Shown piece by piece: positions 1 through 9,800 of a stretch of DNA of 64,000 bases (positions are counted from its first letter, which is position 1; every line of letters begins with the position of its first letter). This DNA comes from Mucilaginibacter sp. L3T2-6. GTDB taxonomy: Bacteria; Bacteroidota; Bacteroidia; Sphingobacteriales; Sphingobacteriaceae. A program made the translations under genes and the position numbers. The stretch lies in the NCBI RefSeq assembly GCF_030519355.1, contig NZ_JAUMKC010000003.1:1-64000 (forward strand), given 5' to 3'. The notes under the pieces were generated by a model. The model searched no databases. It worked only from the letters and a program-made list of their open reading frames with translations, and was not told the DNA's origin.

Positions 1-86
1 CTTATTATTTTGTTTGCCCCATTTAATAACATCCGTGCTCTTGCAGGTTAAACACGCCTTTTTTTGACGATTTCATATAACAAAAA

Positions 87-116
87 AAGCAAATTGAAAA
101 CGTTTTCAATTTGCTT
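87..116 (-). terminator. 30-bp perfect palindrome (terminator or LacI-type operator)
   Basis: A perfect 30-bp inverted repeat with no loop. On the minus strand it is followed directly by a run of seven T, so it can act as an intrinsic terminator for the AraC gene that ends at 289. Its core TGAAAACGTTTTCA also fits the TGnAAnCGnTTnCA operator pattern of LacI/GalR repressors, so a regulator site for a gene left of the window is the alternative. The rest of 1-288 is A+T rich with no gene that I can support. Confidence 0.55.
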
Positions 117-288
117 GATGTATCTTTCTGTAATACAGATTCTTACAAAGGTTTTACCAACTATTTTTGGCAATTATATCTTTTTCCGGTCCATTGAGTT
201 AGACCGACGCCTTTAGAGTGAGCGCTATCGTAATAGGTGTTTCTTCAAAAGATCCAGCATAGACATTAGAAGCAGATAATAGTATTCT

Positions 289-1101
289 TCAGGCCGCCCT
301 CTCTGTTGGTGTCCTGCCATATCTTTTCTTAAAAGCATGCGAGAAATGAGAAAGGCTCTCAAACCCCAGGTCAAGATAGATAGCAGAAGGTTTTTTGTTT
401 TTGTTTTCTATCAGGTGACGAGCTTCAGCAAGCCTTCTTTCCTGTAGCCAATGCCGTGGCGGAACGCCAAATATTTTCTGGAAATCGCGTTTAAACCCCG
501 CAAGGCTTCTCCCGGTAAGCTGTGCAAACTTTTCGACAGTAACATTGAAATGAAAATTACTGAGCATAAATTTTTCGAGGTCGATTTTATAGGGTTCCGA
601 AAAATCGAACAGAAAACTACTGAGCCCGGGCATAGCATGCAATAGCAATTTCACACCTTCCTTCACTTTTAAAACCGCCATGTCTGTTGTTATCGTTTCC
701 GCCGGATTACGGACATAAGGAATCACCGACTGAAAATAACCCAGCAGGAAATCGTTTGCAGGTATCAAAATATTAGGCGGACCAGCATACTTCTGCTGTA
801 TGTGTATTTGTTCCTCAAGCGCAATTTTCCTGAGTAAGTCTTCCTGTAGCGTAATCACAAGCGTTTCATAATTTTCATTAGCCAACGGAGCTTTAGTTAT
901 TTGCCCGAGCTGGTTTTTGCGGATCAATAACATTTCACCTTTTCTCATCGAAATCTTTTGTTCTGATGTCTCTAGGGTAAATTGTCCGGAAACCAGTAAA
1001 ACCAGCATGTTGTGCTGTAAAAAGCTCACCTTTTCCTTTCGTGCTGCAGATAGATAAGCGTAAAACAGTACTCCCGGGATGATATCGTTTGGATTAGTCA
1101 C
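289..1101 (-). CDS. AraC-family transcriptional regulator
   Basis: The N-terminal half looks like an AraC-type cupin effector domain. The last ~100 residues form the double helix-turn-helix, with the usual signature near the C-terminus (LGFESLSHFSHAFKKRYG). The open frame continues upstream to 1185, but that start would overlap the aldo/keto reductase by 44 bases and would place a TATCTTTG -7 box (1106-1113, minus strand) inside the gene. I therefore prefer the GTG at 1101 (about 270 aa), although it leaves almost no leader. The gene lies just downstream of the reductase on the same strand, so it may regulate it or be co-transcribed. The ligand is unknown. Confidence 0.85.
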   Translation of the reverse strand: MTNPNDIIPGVLFYAYLSAARKEKVSFLQHNMLVLLVSGQFTLETSEQKISMRKGEMLLIRKNQLGQITKAPLANENYETLVITLQEDLLRKIALEEQIHIQQKYAGPPNILIPANDFLLGYFQSVIPYVRNPAETITTDMAVLKVKEGVKLLLHAMPGLSSFLFDFSEPYKIDLEKFMLSNFHFNVTVEKFAQLTGRSLAGFKRDFQKIFGVPPRHWLQERRLAEARHLIENKNKKPSAIYLDLGFESLSHFSHAFKKRYGRTPTERAA

Positions 1102-1105
1102 TTTG

Positions 1106-1113
1106 CAAAGATA
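1106..1113 (-). promoter_or_regulatory. Putative -7 box (TATCTTTG) for the AraC gene
   Basis: Matches the Bacteroidetes TAnnTTTG consensus on the minus strand, just upstream of the proposed GTG start. It implies transcription starting at about position 1100. No clear -33 element was confirmed. Confidence 0.35.
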
Positions 1114-1141
1114 AAAAGGAGGGGCTCTATATAATATCCCC

Positions 1142-2113
1142 CTACCGTTGTAAATAAGTGCTGCCCAATATCGCGCTGGGTGCAAAACTGGTATTAAGTG
1201 TGTTCATTTCTTCAATGGTAAATTCAATGTTCATAGCAGCTATATTTTCCGGCAAACGGGAACGGCGGCTCATGCTTACCAATGGCATGACATGTTTGCC
1301 CTGTGCATTAACCCAGGCGATTGCCAGCTGTGTTGGACTATAGCCTTTATCTTTTGCCATTTGCTTTAATACCTCCACCTTTTCCAGGTTTTTCACCAAG
1401 TTGTCTCCCTGGAAGCGTGTGAAATGACTGTGATAGCTATCAGAAGCAAGCGGGGCTTTCATATCACCGGTCAACAATCCTTCTGCTGTATTGGCAAAAG
1501 CCACTATGCCTATGCCCAATTCTTTTGCCACAGGAAGCAGTTCACCTTCTATTTGCCGGTCCGCAAGTGAATAACCAATCTCTAATGCTGACACCGGGTA
1601 TATGCTATGGGCTTTGCGGAGTTGCTCCGCGGTAATTTCAGAAACTCCGAGATAACGCACCTTACCTTCCTGTATCAGGTCGGCAACGGTTCCGATAATG
1701 TCTTCAATAGGAACGCTGTTGTCCATCCTGCAAGGTTGGTATAGGTCGATAGTGTCGATACCTAAACGAACCAAAGAATAATTGATGAAGTTTTTGATGG
1801 CTATCGGCCGAAGATCCAGTCCAAGCCACTGCCCGTTGTGGAAAATTGCGCCGAACTTTACGCTGATAAAGGCGTCGTCGCGGCGGTCTTTCACGGCTTT
1901 GCCTACAAGCAACTCGTTATGGCCAGCCCCATAAAAATCGCCCGTATTTAAAAAGTTGATGTCGTTATCCAGCGCTGCCTGTATAGTTGCTATACTTTCT
2001 TTCTCGTCATTTATGGGACCTCCCCAAACTGAAGACATGCGCATGCAGCCCAGCCCAAGTTTAGATACGAGCGGTCCATTTGTGCCAAGGGATATTTTTT
2101 TTATCGTTGTCAT
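1142..2113 (-). CDS. Aldo/keto reductase family protein
   Basis: A 323-aa TIM-barrel oxidoreductase of the aldo/keto reductase family, expected to use NADPH to reduce carbonyl substrates in the cytosol. It has the LGLGCMRMS start, the NTGDFYGAGHNE stretch and Lys86 in SVKFG. Two catalytic-tetrad positions differ from classical members: the usual Asp of DTAxxYG is Asn56 (Tyr61 is kept), and the usual His of the HRxD motif is Cys128 in QPCRMD. Relatives with a non-His residue at the second site exist, so the fold call is safe but the activity is not. It precedes the AraC gene on the same strand. Confidence 0.88.
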   Translation of the reverse strand: MTTIKKISLGTNGPLVSKLGLGCMRMSSVWGGPINDEKESIATIQAALDNDINFLNTGDFYGAGHNELLVGKAVKDRRDDAFISVKFGAIFHNGQWLGLDLRPIAIKNFINYSLVRLGIDTIDLYQPCRMDNSVPIEDIIGTVADLIQEGKVRYLGVSEITAEQLRKAHSIYPVSALEIGYSLADRQIEGELLPVAKELGIGIVAFANTAEGLLTGDMKAPLASDSYHSHFTRFQGDNLVKNLEKVEVLKQMAKDKGYSPTQLAIAWVNAQGKHVMPLVSMSRRSRLPENIAAMNIEFTIEEMNTLNTSFAPSAILGSTYLQR

Positions 2114-2266
2114 AGTTTTTTATGATGATTAACGATACAAAGTTCGGGATGTTTGCTCGTAGCCGCTTGTCCGTACAGCTCAAATTACTTGCCTGAGTGG
2201 CTCGTTTTTTCAATTGAACGTCATCAGATAAAAATCCCGTTCAAAATCTCCCGGCATTAAAATTGG

Positions 2267-3457
2267 TCAGCCGACCTCTATATTTTCCAGGTACTTATAC
2301 CCGCTGCCAGTGTTTATCATCAGCACATTTTCGCCGTCCTTTATCCACTGAGCATCTTTTAACTTTTTAAAGGCCTGCCAAAGGGCCGCGCCTTCAGGGG
2401 CTATCAGCATACCCTCGTGCCGCGCAATTTCTTTTAGGGCAGCGCTCATTTCTAAATCGCTTATAGCTAAAGCTGTGCCGTTGCTTTCGCGCAGCACTCT
2501 AAGTATTTGTTTGTCGGCATAGGGTTTAGGCACGCGCAGGCCGTTGGCTATTGTAAAGCCCCCATCGGTAAATTCAGAAATCTGCAAACCGGCGTTAAAA
2601 GCACTTACTATTCCGTTACAACTTTCTGACTGAACGGCGACCATCCGCGGACGCTTGCTGCCAATCCATCCCAGTTGTTGCATTTCGTCAAAGGCTTTCC
2701 AAATGCCGATTAGGCCGGTCCCGCCGCCTGTTGGATAGAGTATTACGTCCGGCAATTCCCAGTTAAATTGTTCAGCAATCTCATAGCCCATAGTTTTCTT
2801 GCCTTCCAGACGATATGGCTCTTTTAAAGTGGATATCTGGAACCAACCGTTCAGCGCAGACAGTTCGTTTACCAGTTTGCCGCAATCGTTTATGTTGCCT
2901 GCAACCTCCACCAGCTCAGCGCCGTAAAGCCTGCATTCGTCTTTAAAAACACCTGGCGTTTGCTGCGGCATGTATACCACGGCTTTTATACCAGCGCGGG
3001 CAGCATAGGCTGCCAACGCACCGCCGGCGTTACCCGCCGTAGGCGTTGCGATGGTATCAATACCTAACTCCTTCGCTTTGGACACCGCGGCGCTTATGCC
3101 CCTGGCTTTGAACGAGCCGGTAGGGTTGCCCGACTCATCCTTCCAGAAAACATTATTAGCAACCGTAAATTGTTTGAGGTTTGCTATAGGGATAACAGGG
3201 GTCATGCCTTCACCCAGCGTAACAATATTTTTTTCATTAACAACCGGCAGGAACTCCTTATACCGCCACATATTGGCCTGGCGATTTGCCAGCAATGGCT
3301 TACTAAAGCCGTCTGTAAAATCATAAACCGCAAATAGCGTGGATGCGCACTTTTTACAAACTGTATTTAGAGCAGCAGCATCGTGGATGTTGCCGCATTC
3401 GGGGCAGGTTAAATTTTTTAGTAACGAGCCGGTTTCCGTTTGAATATAGTTAACCAT
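2267..3457 (-). CDS. thrC: Threonine synthase-like PLP-dependent enzyme
   Basis: A 396-aa fold-type II pyridoxal-phosphate enzyme. An N-terminal zinc ribbon (Cys18-Cys21 and Cys34-Cys37) precedes the catalytic domain, and the PLP lysine is Lys117 in NPTGSFKARG. A Gly-rich phosphate-binding stretch (PTGGGTGLIG) follows mid-protein. This architecture is typical of the ThrC class that converts O-phosphohomoserine to threonine. The gene is not next to thrA or thrB, so a related PLP lyase role remains possible. It stands alone on the minus strand, with a terminator-like hairpin upstream separating it from the M28 peptidase gene. Confidence 0.85.
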   Translation of the reverse strand: MVNYIQTETGSLLKNLTCPECGNIHDAAALNTVCKKCASTLFAVYDFTDGFSKPLLANRQANMWRYKEFLPVVNEKNIVTLGEGMTPVIPIANLKQFTVANNVFWKDESGNPTGSFKARGISAAVSKAKELGIDTIATPTAGNAGGALAAYAARAGIKAVVYMPQQTPGVFKDECRLYGAELVEVAGNINDCGKLVNELSALNGWFQISTLKEPYRLEGKKTMGYEIAEQFNWELPDVILYPTGGGTGLIGIWKAFDEMQQLGWIGSKRPRMVAVQSESCNGIVSAFNAGLQISEFTDGGFTIANGLRVPKPYADKQILRVLRESNGTALAISDLEMSAALKEIARHEGMLIAPEGAALWQAFKKLKDAQWIKDGENVLMINTGSGYKYLENIEVG

Positions 3458-3501
3458 TTTCTATAGAAAGCCAAGAGTCAAGACTTAGAGACCTACGACA
3501 C

Positions 3502-3530
3502 AAAAAGCCGCAAGGTTGCGCGGCTGTTTT
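3502..3530. terminator. Bidirectional intrinsic terminator
   Basis: A stem of AGCCGC pairs with GCGGCT across a short loop. On the minus strand it is followed by TTTTTG, so it suits the end of the M28 peptidase transcript. On the plus strand the hairpin is followed by a T-rich stretch. Confidence 0.6.
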
Positions 3531-3566
3531 ATTTGTTTAGTCTCCTGATTCCTGTTCCCAATGATA

Positions 3567-5195
3567 TTATTTAGTAGCGAATATATCGCCAGAATTCCAG
3601 GTTGGCCGTGCAGTATCGTTGGCTACCAGGTATCCTATCAAAAAATTAAGCTCGGCGTATATTTTACCCGCTGTGAAATTAAAGATACCATTAATATCGT
3701 CCTGTGGTTTGTGATAATACTTAGCACGCCATTTGGCAACGTAATCATTCAGATTATTTTTCCCATCGGCAGTTTTTGCACCATATTTAATGTGAAGGGC
3801 CGGTATTCCATTAACCACAAAGCTATACTGGTCGCTGCGTACAAAGCGCACCTGCCTGGGTTCAGGGTCTGGCTCAACACCAAGCCCCAGGTATCCCGCC
3901 GCCTGGTCAACCTGTTTGGCCAGCGATGAGTGTTCGGCACCTAAGGCAGTTACCGAAAGAAGCGGGGCAATAATGGTCGGCATATCAGTATTTACATCGG
4001 CCACTATGTCTTTAACAGGAACGGTGGGATGTGCCGCAAAGTAGCCTGAGCCGAGGTCGCCCAGTTCCTCGCCAGTAAGCAACACAGTTAAAATCGAACG
4101 TTTCGGTCTTTCTTTAATGTTGTGATAGACGCCGGCGATAGCCAGTACGCTTGCTACACCCGATGCATTGTCGTGTGCACCGTTATAAATCGAATCACCT
4201 TCAACCGGACGGCCGATACCTAAATGGTCCAGATGGGCGCTATGCACGACATATTCGTTTTTTAGCTTAGGGTCGCTTCCTTCAATTTTGCCGGCAACAT
4301 TGTAGCTGATAATGTCTTTGTAGACGGAGGTAAAATTAATTTTAATAGTGCCGTTCAGCGGGAATGAGGACGGCTGCCCGCCTTTCATTTGCGCTACCGC
4401 GCCAGAAATTGTATTACCGGCGCCGTTAACCAGGCCATTAAACACGGCATAGCTTAATAGCCCTAATACTTTAACCTGATCTGAGTAAAATGTACGGGAG
4501 ATAACAACTGAACCATCCTTGCCGATTACGCTGTACTGGCCACCGCGCGTATTGCCCAGGCGTGAAGTAGAATCCGAAGGACAAATCATTACGCCAATAG
4601 CGCCGTGGTCAGCCGCCGCCTTTAGTATAGTAGTCGGGTTCATGGTATGCGCCATTACCGATGACGAGAACTTATCTGGGGCACCCCGTACTACCAGCAC
4701 AACTTTTCCCTTAACATCTAGTCCGGCGTAATCATCGTAGCCAAGCGACGGTTCGCTTGCGCCATACCCGGCAAAGGCTATTGGCGCCTCAAGAGAAACC
4801 TCAGGCTTTGAAGGGTTTGGCAGAAGGTTAAAATCCGTGCCCTGTTTCAGCTCAACAGTACTGTTAGTAGTTAGTGCAGCAGTCGCAGTACCGGTTGTGG
4901 CTTTCCTCAGTTTCACTTCCTGCAGCCAGGCGCCGTTTTCGCCGGCAGGTTTTACACCCAGGCTTTTCAGGCGACCGGTCACATAGTCAATGGCCATTTG
5001 GAAGCCTTCGGTGCCCGGACCACGTCCTTTCAACTTATCGTCGGCCAGATAGGCGATATCAGCTTTAATTTGTGCGGTATCGATTTTATTAAAGGCACGT
5101 TGAATTTCGGAACTCACTTTTATTTGCTGGGCAATACTTGTATTTACCAGGCAAATCAGCAAAGCCGCCGGCAGCATTTTACAAACTCTTATCAT
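3567..5195 (-). CDS. Secreted M28-family metallopeptidase
   Basis: A 542-aa exported peptidase. A signal peptide with a hydrophobic core (residues ~8-20) ends at ..SIAQ. A PA (protease-associated) insert lies at about residues 130-280. The M28 zinc-peptidase domain follows, with the metal-binding pieces HLDHLG, GAHDNASGVAS, the catalytic GEELG and DVNTDM, and a late His in IPALHIKYG. The family usually has aminopeptidase activity and probably acts in the periplasm or outside the cell on peptides. It is a single gene with a terminator downstream. The substrate cannot be told from sequence. Confidence 0.9.
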   Translation of the reverse strand: MIRVCKMLPAALLICLVNTSIAQQIKVSSEIQRAFNKIDTAQIKADIAYLADDKLKGRGPGTEGFQMAIDYVTGRLKSLGVKPAGENGAWLQEVKLRKATTGTATAALTTNSTVELKQGTDFNLLPNPSKPEVSLEAPIAFAGYGASEPSLGYDDYAGLDVKGKVVLVVRGAPDKFSSSVMAHTMNPTTILKAAADHGAIGVMICPSDSTSRLGNTRGGQYSVIGKDGSVVISRTFYSDQVKVLGLLSYAVFNGLVNGAGNTISGAVAQMKGGQPSSFPLNGTIKINFTSVYKDIISYNVAGKIEGSDPKLKNEYVVHSAHLDHLGIGRPVEGDSIYNGAHDNASGVASVLAIAGVYHNIKERPKRSILTVLLTGEELGDLGSGYFAAHPTVPVKDIVADVNTDMPTIIAPLLSVTALGAEHSSLAKQVDQAAGYLGLGVEPDPEPRQVRFVRSDQYSFVVNGIPALHIKYGAKTADGKNNLNDYVAKWRAKYYHKPQDDINGIFNFTAGKIYAELNFLIGYLVANDTARPTWNSGDIFATK

Positions 5196-5395
5196 GGTTA
5201 TAATTTAGATTTACGGTGAAAATACAATAAGGACCTGGATTTAGCAGATTTGAGACCGACACATCCTGTTTCGAATCCCGAAAAAATATCCTCTATGATC
5301 TATCAACCTTAATGCCTGTGAAGGTATCAACTAAGTATGTCAGCTGCAAATAGGTATTTGAATTGTTACCGGGAATAAAGTTTGGCCTTTTCCTT

Positions 5396-5566
5396 TTATT
5401 GCCCCTGCGTTTTCCAGTACATGTAAACAATAGCCACCACCACCAGTATTGCTAAAACCCACAGGCCCACAGCACCCCGGCGCTTATCCTGCCGCATCAG
5501 CCATATTAAAAACGCAACAAACGGCGCTACAAAAATTACCCAGAATATGATTGATAATATGTTCAT
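5396..5566 (-). CDS. Small two-helix membrane protein
   Basis: About 56 aa from the ATG at 5566, with two predicted membrane helices (IIFWVIFVAPFVAFLIW and VGLWVLAILVVVAIVYMYW) joined by a charged loop (MRQDKRRG). The frame can be opened upstream to 5593, but that start falls in an inverted repeat. Function is unknown. It looks like the phospholipase D-nuclease N-terminal type or other tiny membrane proteins common in this phylum. It follows tsaD on the same strand. Confidence 0.55.
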   Translation of the reverse strand: MNILSIIFWVIFVAPFVAFLIWLMRQDKRRGAVGLWVLAILVVVAIVYMYWKTQGQ

Positions 5567-5584
5567 GTGTTTGGTCGATAGTCG

Positions 5585-5645
5585 ATGGTCCATAGTCCAT
5601 TGACAGTTTGTCGTAATTGTTGCAAATCCATGGACTATGGTCCAT
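5585..5645. repeat. Inverted repeat, 16-bp arms
   Basis: Two 16-bp arms (5585-5600 and 5630-5645, ATGGTCCATAGTCCAT-like) are complementary with one mismatch and lie 29 bases apart. The site sits right after the tsaD stop. It could be a terminator without a T-run or a REP-like dispersed repeat. Confidence 0.6.
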
Positions 5646-5658
5646 GTTCTACGGCTTT

Positions 5659-6660
5659 CTAAAATGGCATACGCGCCAGTGGCGCTACGTCCTGGCCGGT
5701 GAATTCGCCTTTTAAATATTTATGATAGCCGGCAATTGCAATCATCGCGGCGTTATCTGTACAATATTGCATGGCCGGTATAAAGCACCGCCAGCCTTTC
5801 TTTTCGCCTAAAGCCAACAACCCTTGCCGCAAGCCGGTATTTGCAGATACGCCGCCTGCCAGGGCAATATCTTTAATGCCATATGCATCTGCAGCCTTCT
5901 CCAATTTATGCAACAGGATAGTTGCGATACGCTTTTCTACAGAAGCACAGATATCATTGATGTTTTGCTGAATGAAATCCGGATTGATGGCTACATTATC
6001 TCTTATAAAATAAAGAATAGACGTTTTAAGACCGCTGAAGCTAAAGTCGAATCCGGGTATCTGCGGTTCGGGAAACTTGTAGGCATCTGCATTGCCCTGG
6101 CGTGCATACTTGTCGATCAACGGGCCGCCGGGATAAGGCAGACCAAGTATCTTGCTGGTTTTGTCCATGGCTTCGCCGGCTGCATCATCAAGTGTCTGGC
6201 CGATCACCTCCATATCAAAATAATCTTTCACCAATACAATTTGTGTATGGCCTCCCGACACCGTTAAGCATAAAAACGGGAATGCGGGCTTATTATCGCC
6301 GATAAAATGTGCAAGCACATGGGCTTGCATGTGGTTTACTTCGATAAGCGGAATATTTTTGGCCAGCGCAAAAGACTTTGCAAATGATACGCCAACCAGC
6401 AGCGAGCCTAAAAGACCAGGTCCGCGTGTAAAAGCTACAGCATCCACATCATTTTTGCTTACTTTTGCGTTAAATAACGCTTGTTGCACGGCAGGAACAA
6501 TATTCTGCTGGTGAACCCTCGAGGCGAGTTCGGGTACAACGCCGCCGTAAGCTTCATGAATGGTTTGATTGGCAATTATGTTGCTCAATATCGCTCCATC
6601 AACGCAAACGGATGCAGAGGTTTCATCACAGGAGGATTCGATTGCAAGTATTACAGGCAC
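5659..6660 (-). CDS. tsaD: tRNA N6-adenosine threonylcarbamoyltransferase TsaD
   Basis: A 333-aa protein matching the Kae1/TsaD/Gcp family over its full length. It transfers the threonylcarbamoyl group to A37 of ANN-decoding tRNAs, working with TsaB and TsaE in the cytosol. It starts with the ASKHA-fold ILAIESSCDETS motif, has the metal-binding HxxxH pair (His110, His114), a Gly-rich SGGHTQ segment and the late LAGGVSANTGLR. The start at 6660 fits the family. It is divergent from the TamB-like gene. Confidence 0.96.
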   Translation of the reverse strand: MPVILAIESSCDETSASVCVDGAILSNIIANQTIHEAYGGVVPELASRVHQQNIVPAVQQALFNAKVSKNDVDAVAFTRGPGLLGSLLVGVSFAKSFALAKNIPLIEVNHMQAHVLAHFIGDNKPAFPFLCLTVSGGHTQIVLVKDYFDMEVIGQTLDDAAGEAMDKTSKILGLPYPGGPLIDKYARQGNADAYKFPEPQIPGFDFSFSGLKTSILYFIRDNVAINPDFIQQNINDICASVEKRIATILLHKLEKAADAYGIKDIALAGGVSANTGLRQGLLALGEKKGWRCFIPAMQYCTDNAAMIAIAGYHKYLKGEFTGQDVAPLARMPF

Positions 6661-6898
6661 AATTTTTTAATTAAAGGATCTGGCGGATCAGTGATTTATT
6701 AAATACATGATATTTAATACAATTAACGTTAAACTAATTTGCATTGATACTGTTAAACCAAACGGTTGTACATTTTATCAATCACTAATTCGCTAACTCA
6801 CTAAATCACTAATTTTTTAAAGCTGCAAAGTTATTAAAAAAGCACTCAAAATAGCGTTAAGTGTCGTACTGATTATCCTGCTGATTTTCAGCATTCTT

Positions 6899-9800
6899 TT
6901 GCTGGTGCTTCAATATAAACCTGTGCAAACCTGGGCCGCAAAAAAGGCTGCTGCTTATTTTTCTAAAAAATTAAAGACGGAGGTTGGCATTAAAAGCCTT
7001 TATATTCAACCCTTCTCGTCAGTAGTGCTTGAGGGGTTATATGTGCTGGATAAACAAAAAGACACATTGCTAAGCACGCCCAAGCTCGAGGTGGACCTTA
7101 ATAATTTCTCGCTTTTTAGCAGCATAAAAAATAAGATTATCGATTTCAAGGTAATCCAGATTGATAATGGCTCTGCGTATCTTAAAAAGCAGAAGGACAG
7201 CGTATCAAACCTCCAATTCATTATCGACGCTTTTAGCGGACCAAAAGATACCGTTAAAAGCAAGCCATGGCATGTAGAGTTTGAAAAGGTAGCGTTGAAT
7301 AATTTCCATTTCAGGTTTAAGAACATGCTGGTGGATACGGTCATAAAAGGCATTAATTTCGACGACCTCGACGTAAAGAACCTGAGCCTGGTGGTTAAGG
7401 ATATGGACCTTACAAATCATTTGTTTAAAGGAAATGTAACCAATCTTACCCTAAAAGAAAAAAGCGGGTTTTATCTGAAAAAATTTAATGCCGATGCCAC
7501 AATTGATACCAACCAGATTCTGGCTCAAAACCTTTTGGTAATTACCAACCGGTCATTGCTCAAAAACTATTTCAGGATGAAATTTAAATCCTTTGATGAC
7601 TTAAGCGAACATATTAATGACCAGGTTTATATGGATGGAGACTTTAAACAGTCGCGTATAAATTCCGCCGATATAGCTTATTTTACCGATGGACTGGAAT
7701 ATGTTAATTTTAACCTTGGTCTCGATGGCCGCGTCAGGGGGTATATAAATAACCTTAAAGCCAAAAACCTGACGATAACGGGGGCTAAAGCTACCTACAT
7801 TAGGGGAGACTTCAGTTTGAAGGGACTTCCTGACTGGGATAACACCTTTCTTGAGTTAAATTTTGACCAGATAGCCACCAACAAAGCTGACCTGGATTAT
7901 CTGTACAGTAATTTTGTGGGGAAACGTTACGCTAAAGTTCCCGATATCATCAACAAATTTGGTAACGTTAATTTTTCGGGCCGTTTTACAGGTTTGCAGA
8001 ACGACTTTGTGGCTTATGGCACTTTTAAAACCAGGCTCGGCCGGTTTGATACGGATGTTAACCTGAAGATAAATAAGGCTGGGGTGCCCTCGTATAGTGG
8101 CAAGCTGGACACTTATGCTTTTGACTTAGGCGATTTACTTGACGAGAACGACCTTGGCCGCATCACCATGAATGCCAATGTAAACGGCAGCGGCGATGAG
8201 CTGAAGAACTTAAATGAAAATGTAAATGCCAGGGTAAGCGAACTGGCTTTTAAAGGTTATAACTATCATAATCTCACCTTCAATGGCGATTTTGCAAAAA
8301 AAATAGCCAGTGGTAAAATAACTGTAAGTGATAAAAAAATTCATCTTGAAGGTAATGGTAGCGTTAATCTGAACCCGGCCCTGCCGGTTTACAGCTTTAA
8401 TGGTTCCATAGCGAATGCAAACCTGCACGATTTGAAGCTGCTTAAAGATACCATCACTTTTACTACTCAAATTAACGCTAACTTTTCAGGCAATAATTTG
8501 AGTAACCTCACGGGAGAAGCAGCGCTGCAGAAAATAAGGATTGTTGACCCGCGGAATAACTATGTGCTTGATTCGCTTAGCGTGTCCGCGACAGGGACGG
8601 GTAATCAAAGAGCTATTAACCTGAAATCGGACTTTGCCGACGGCTATATAAAGGGCAGTTATGATTTGGCCACTCTGCCATCATATTTTAAAACTATCCT
8701 AAAAAAATACATCCCTTCATTAAAAACGGAGATTGTGCCGCCTAAACCACAGGATTTTTCATTTAACCTGTCGATAAAAAATATCGACCCGCTGATTGCC
8801 ATATTTGTTCCTGACTTAAAAATTCCTGACCAGGGCACCTTCATTGGCGAGTTTAATTCTGAAAAGAAAACGGCCACGCTTGAATCGTACATAAAAACCA
8901 TTCAATATGGAAAGACTGTTTTTCATGATTTTATTATTGACGAAAGTACAACGGATAATTTTTTAGGCCTGAACGTTTCTTTAAGCAAGATCAATATTAC
9001 CGACAGTTTGTTTATAAAAAATATTACTGTTACTAATTTCTTAAAGAACGACAGTTTAAACTTTAACTTAAAGCTTTCGGATAAAGATGCCGTAAACCAG
9101 CTGGATTTGTACGGCCTGGTGAATTTTGGCCGCGATACCACGGCAAAGCTGCACATACTACCCTCGGACGTGATACTGGAACACCAGAACTGGAAAATAC
9201 TGGAAAAAGTAAGGGTGAAATTTTTGGATGGAAAAACCGCGGTGGAAGGTTTTGAGCTTTCAAACGGTCAGCAAAAGGTACGCATTGACGGTTTTATATC
9301 TGACAACCCGGCAGACAAGCTGAAAGTAACGTTTGACAAATTCAGCATGGCTACTCTAAACCAGCTTACCAAGCCGGCAGGCATTCAGATGAAGGGGGCG
9401 CTCAATGGCAATGTTAATCTATCCTCAATTTTGAAGACACCGGGTATAGATGCCAAGCTGGCTATCGACTCCATGGTCATGAATAAAACATTGGTGGGCG
9501 ATGTAAAGATTTCGTCGACATTGGGTAATGACCGTAAGCAGGCCGATGTAAATATCAACATTAAAAACCGCGGGCTGGAAACTATGAATCTTGCCGGTAC
9601 TTACCAAATCGGTCATGACACAGAAGACCAGTTGGATTTTGATGTAAATATGAATAAAACAGAGGCCATTATTTTCGAGCCATTTATAAAAAACCTGGTG
9701 TCTGACGTAAAGGGAACGATATCAAGTAATATGAAACTTACGGGGCCGGTCTCAAAACCTAAGTTAAATGGTACTATGGCGCTGAATAACCTCGGTGTAA

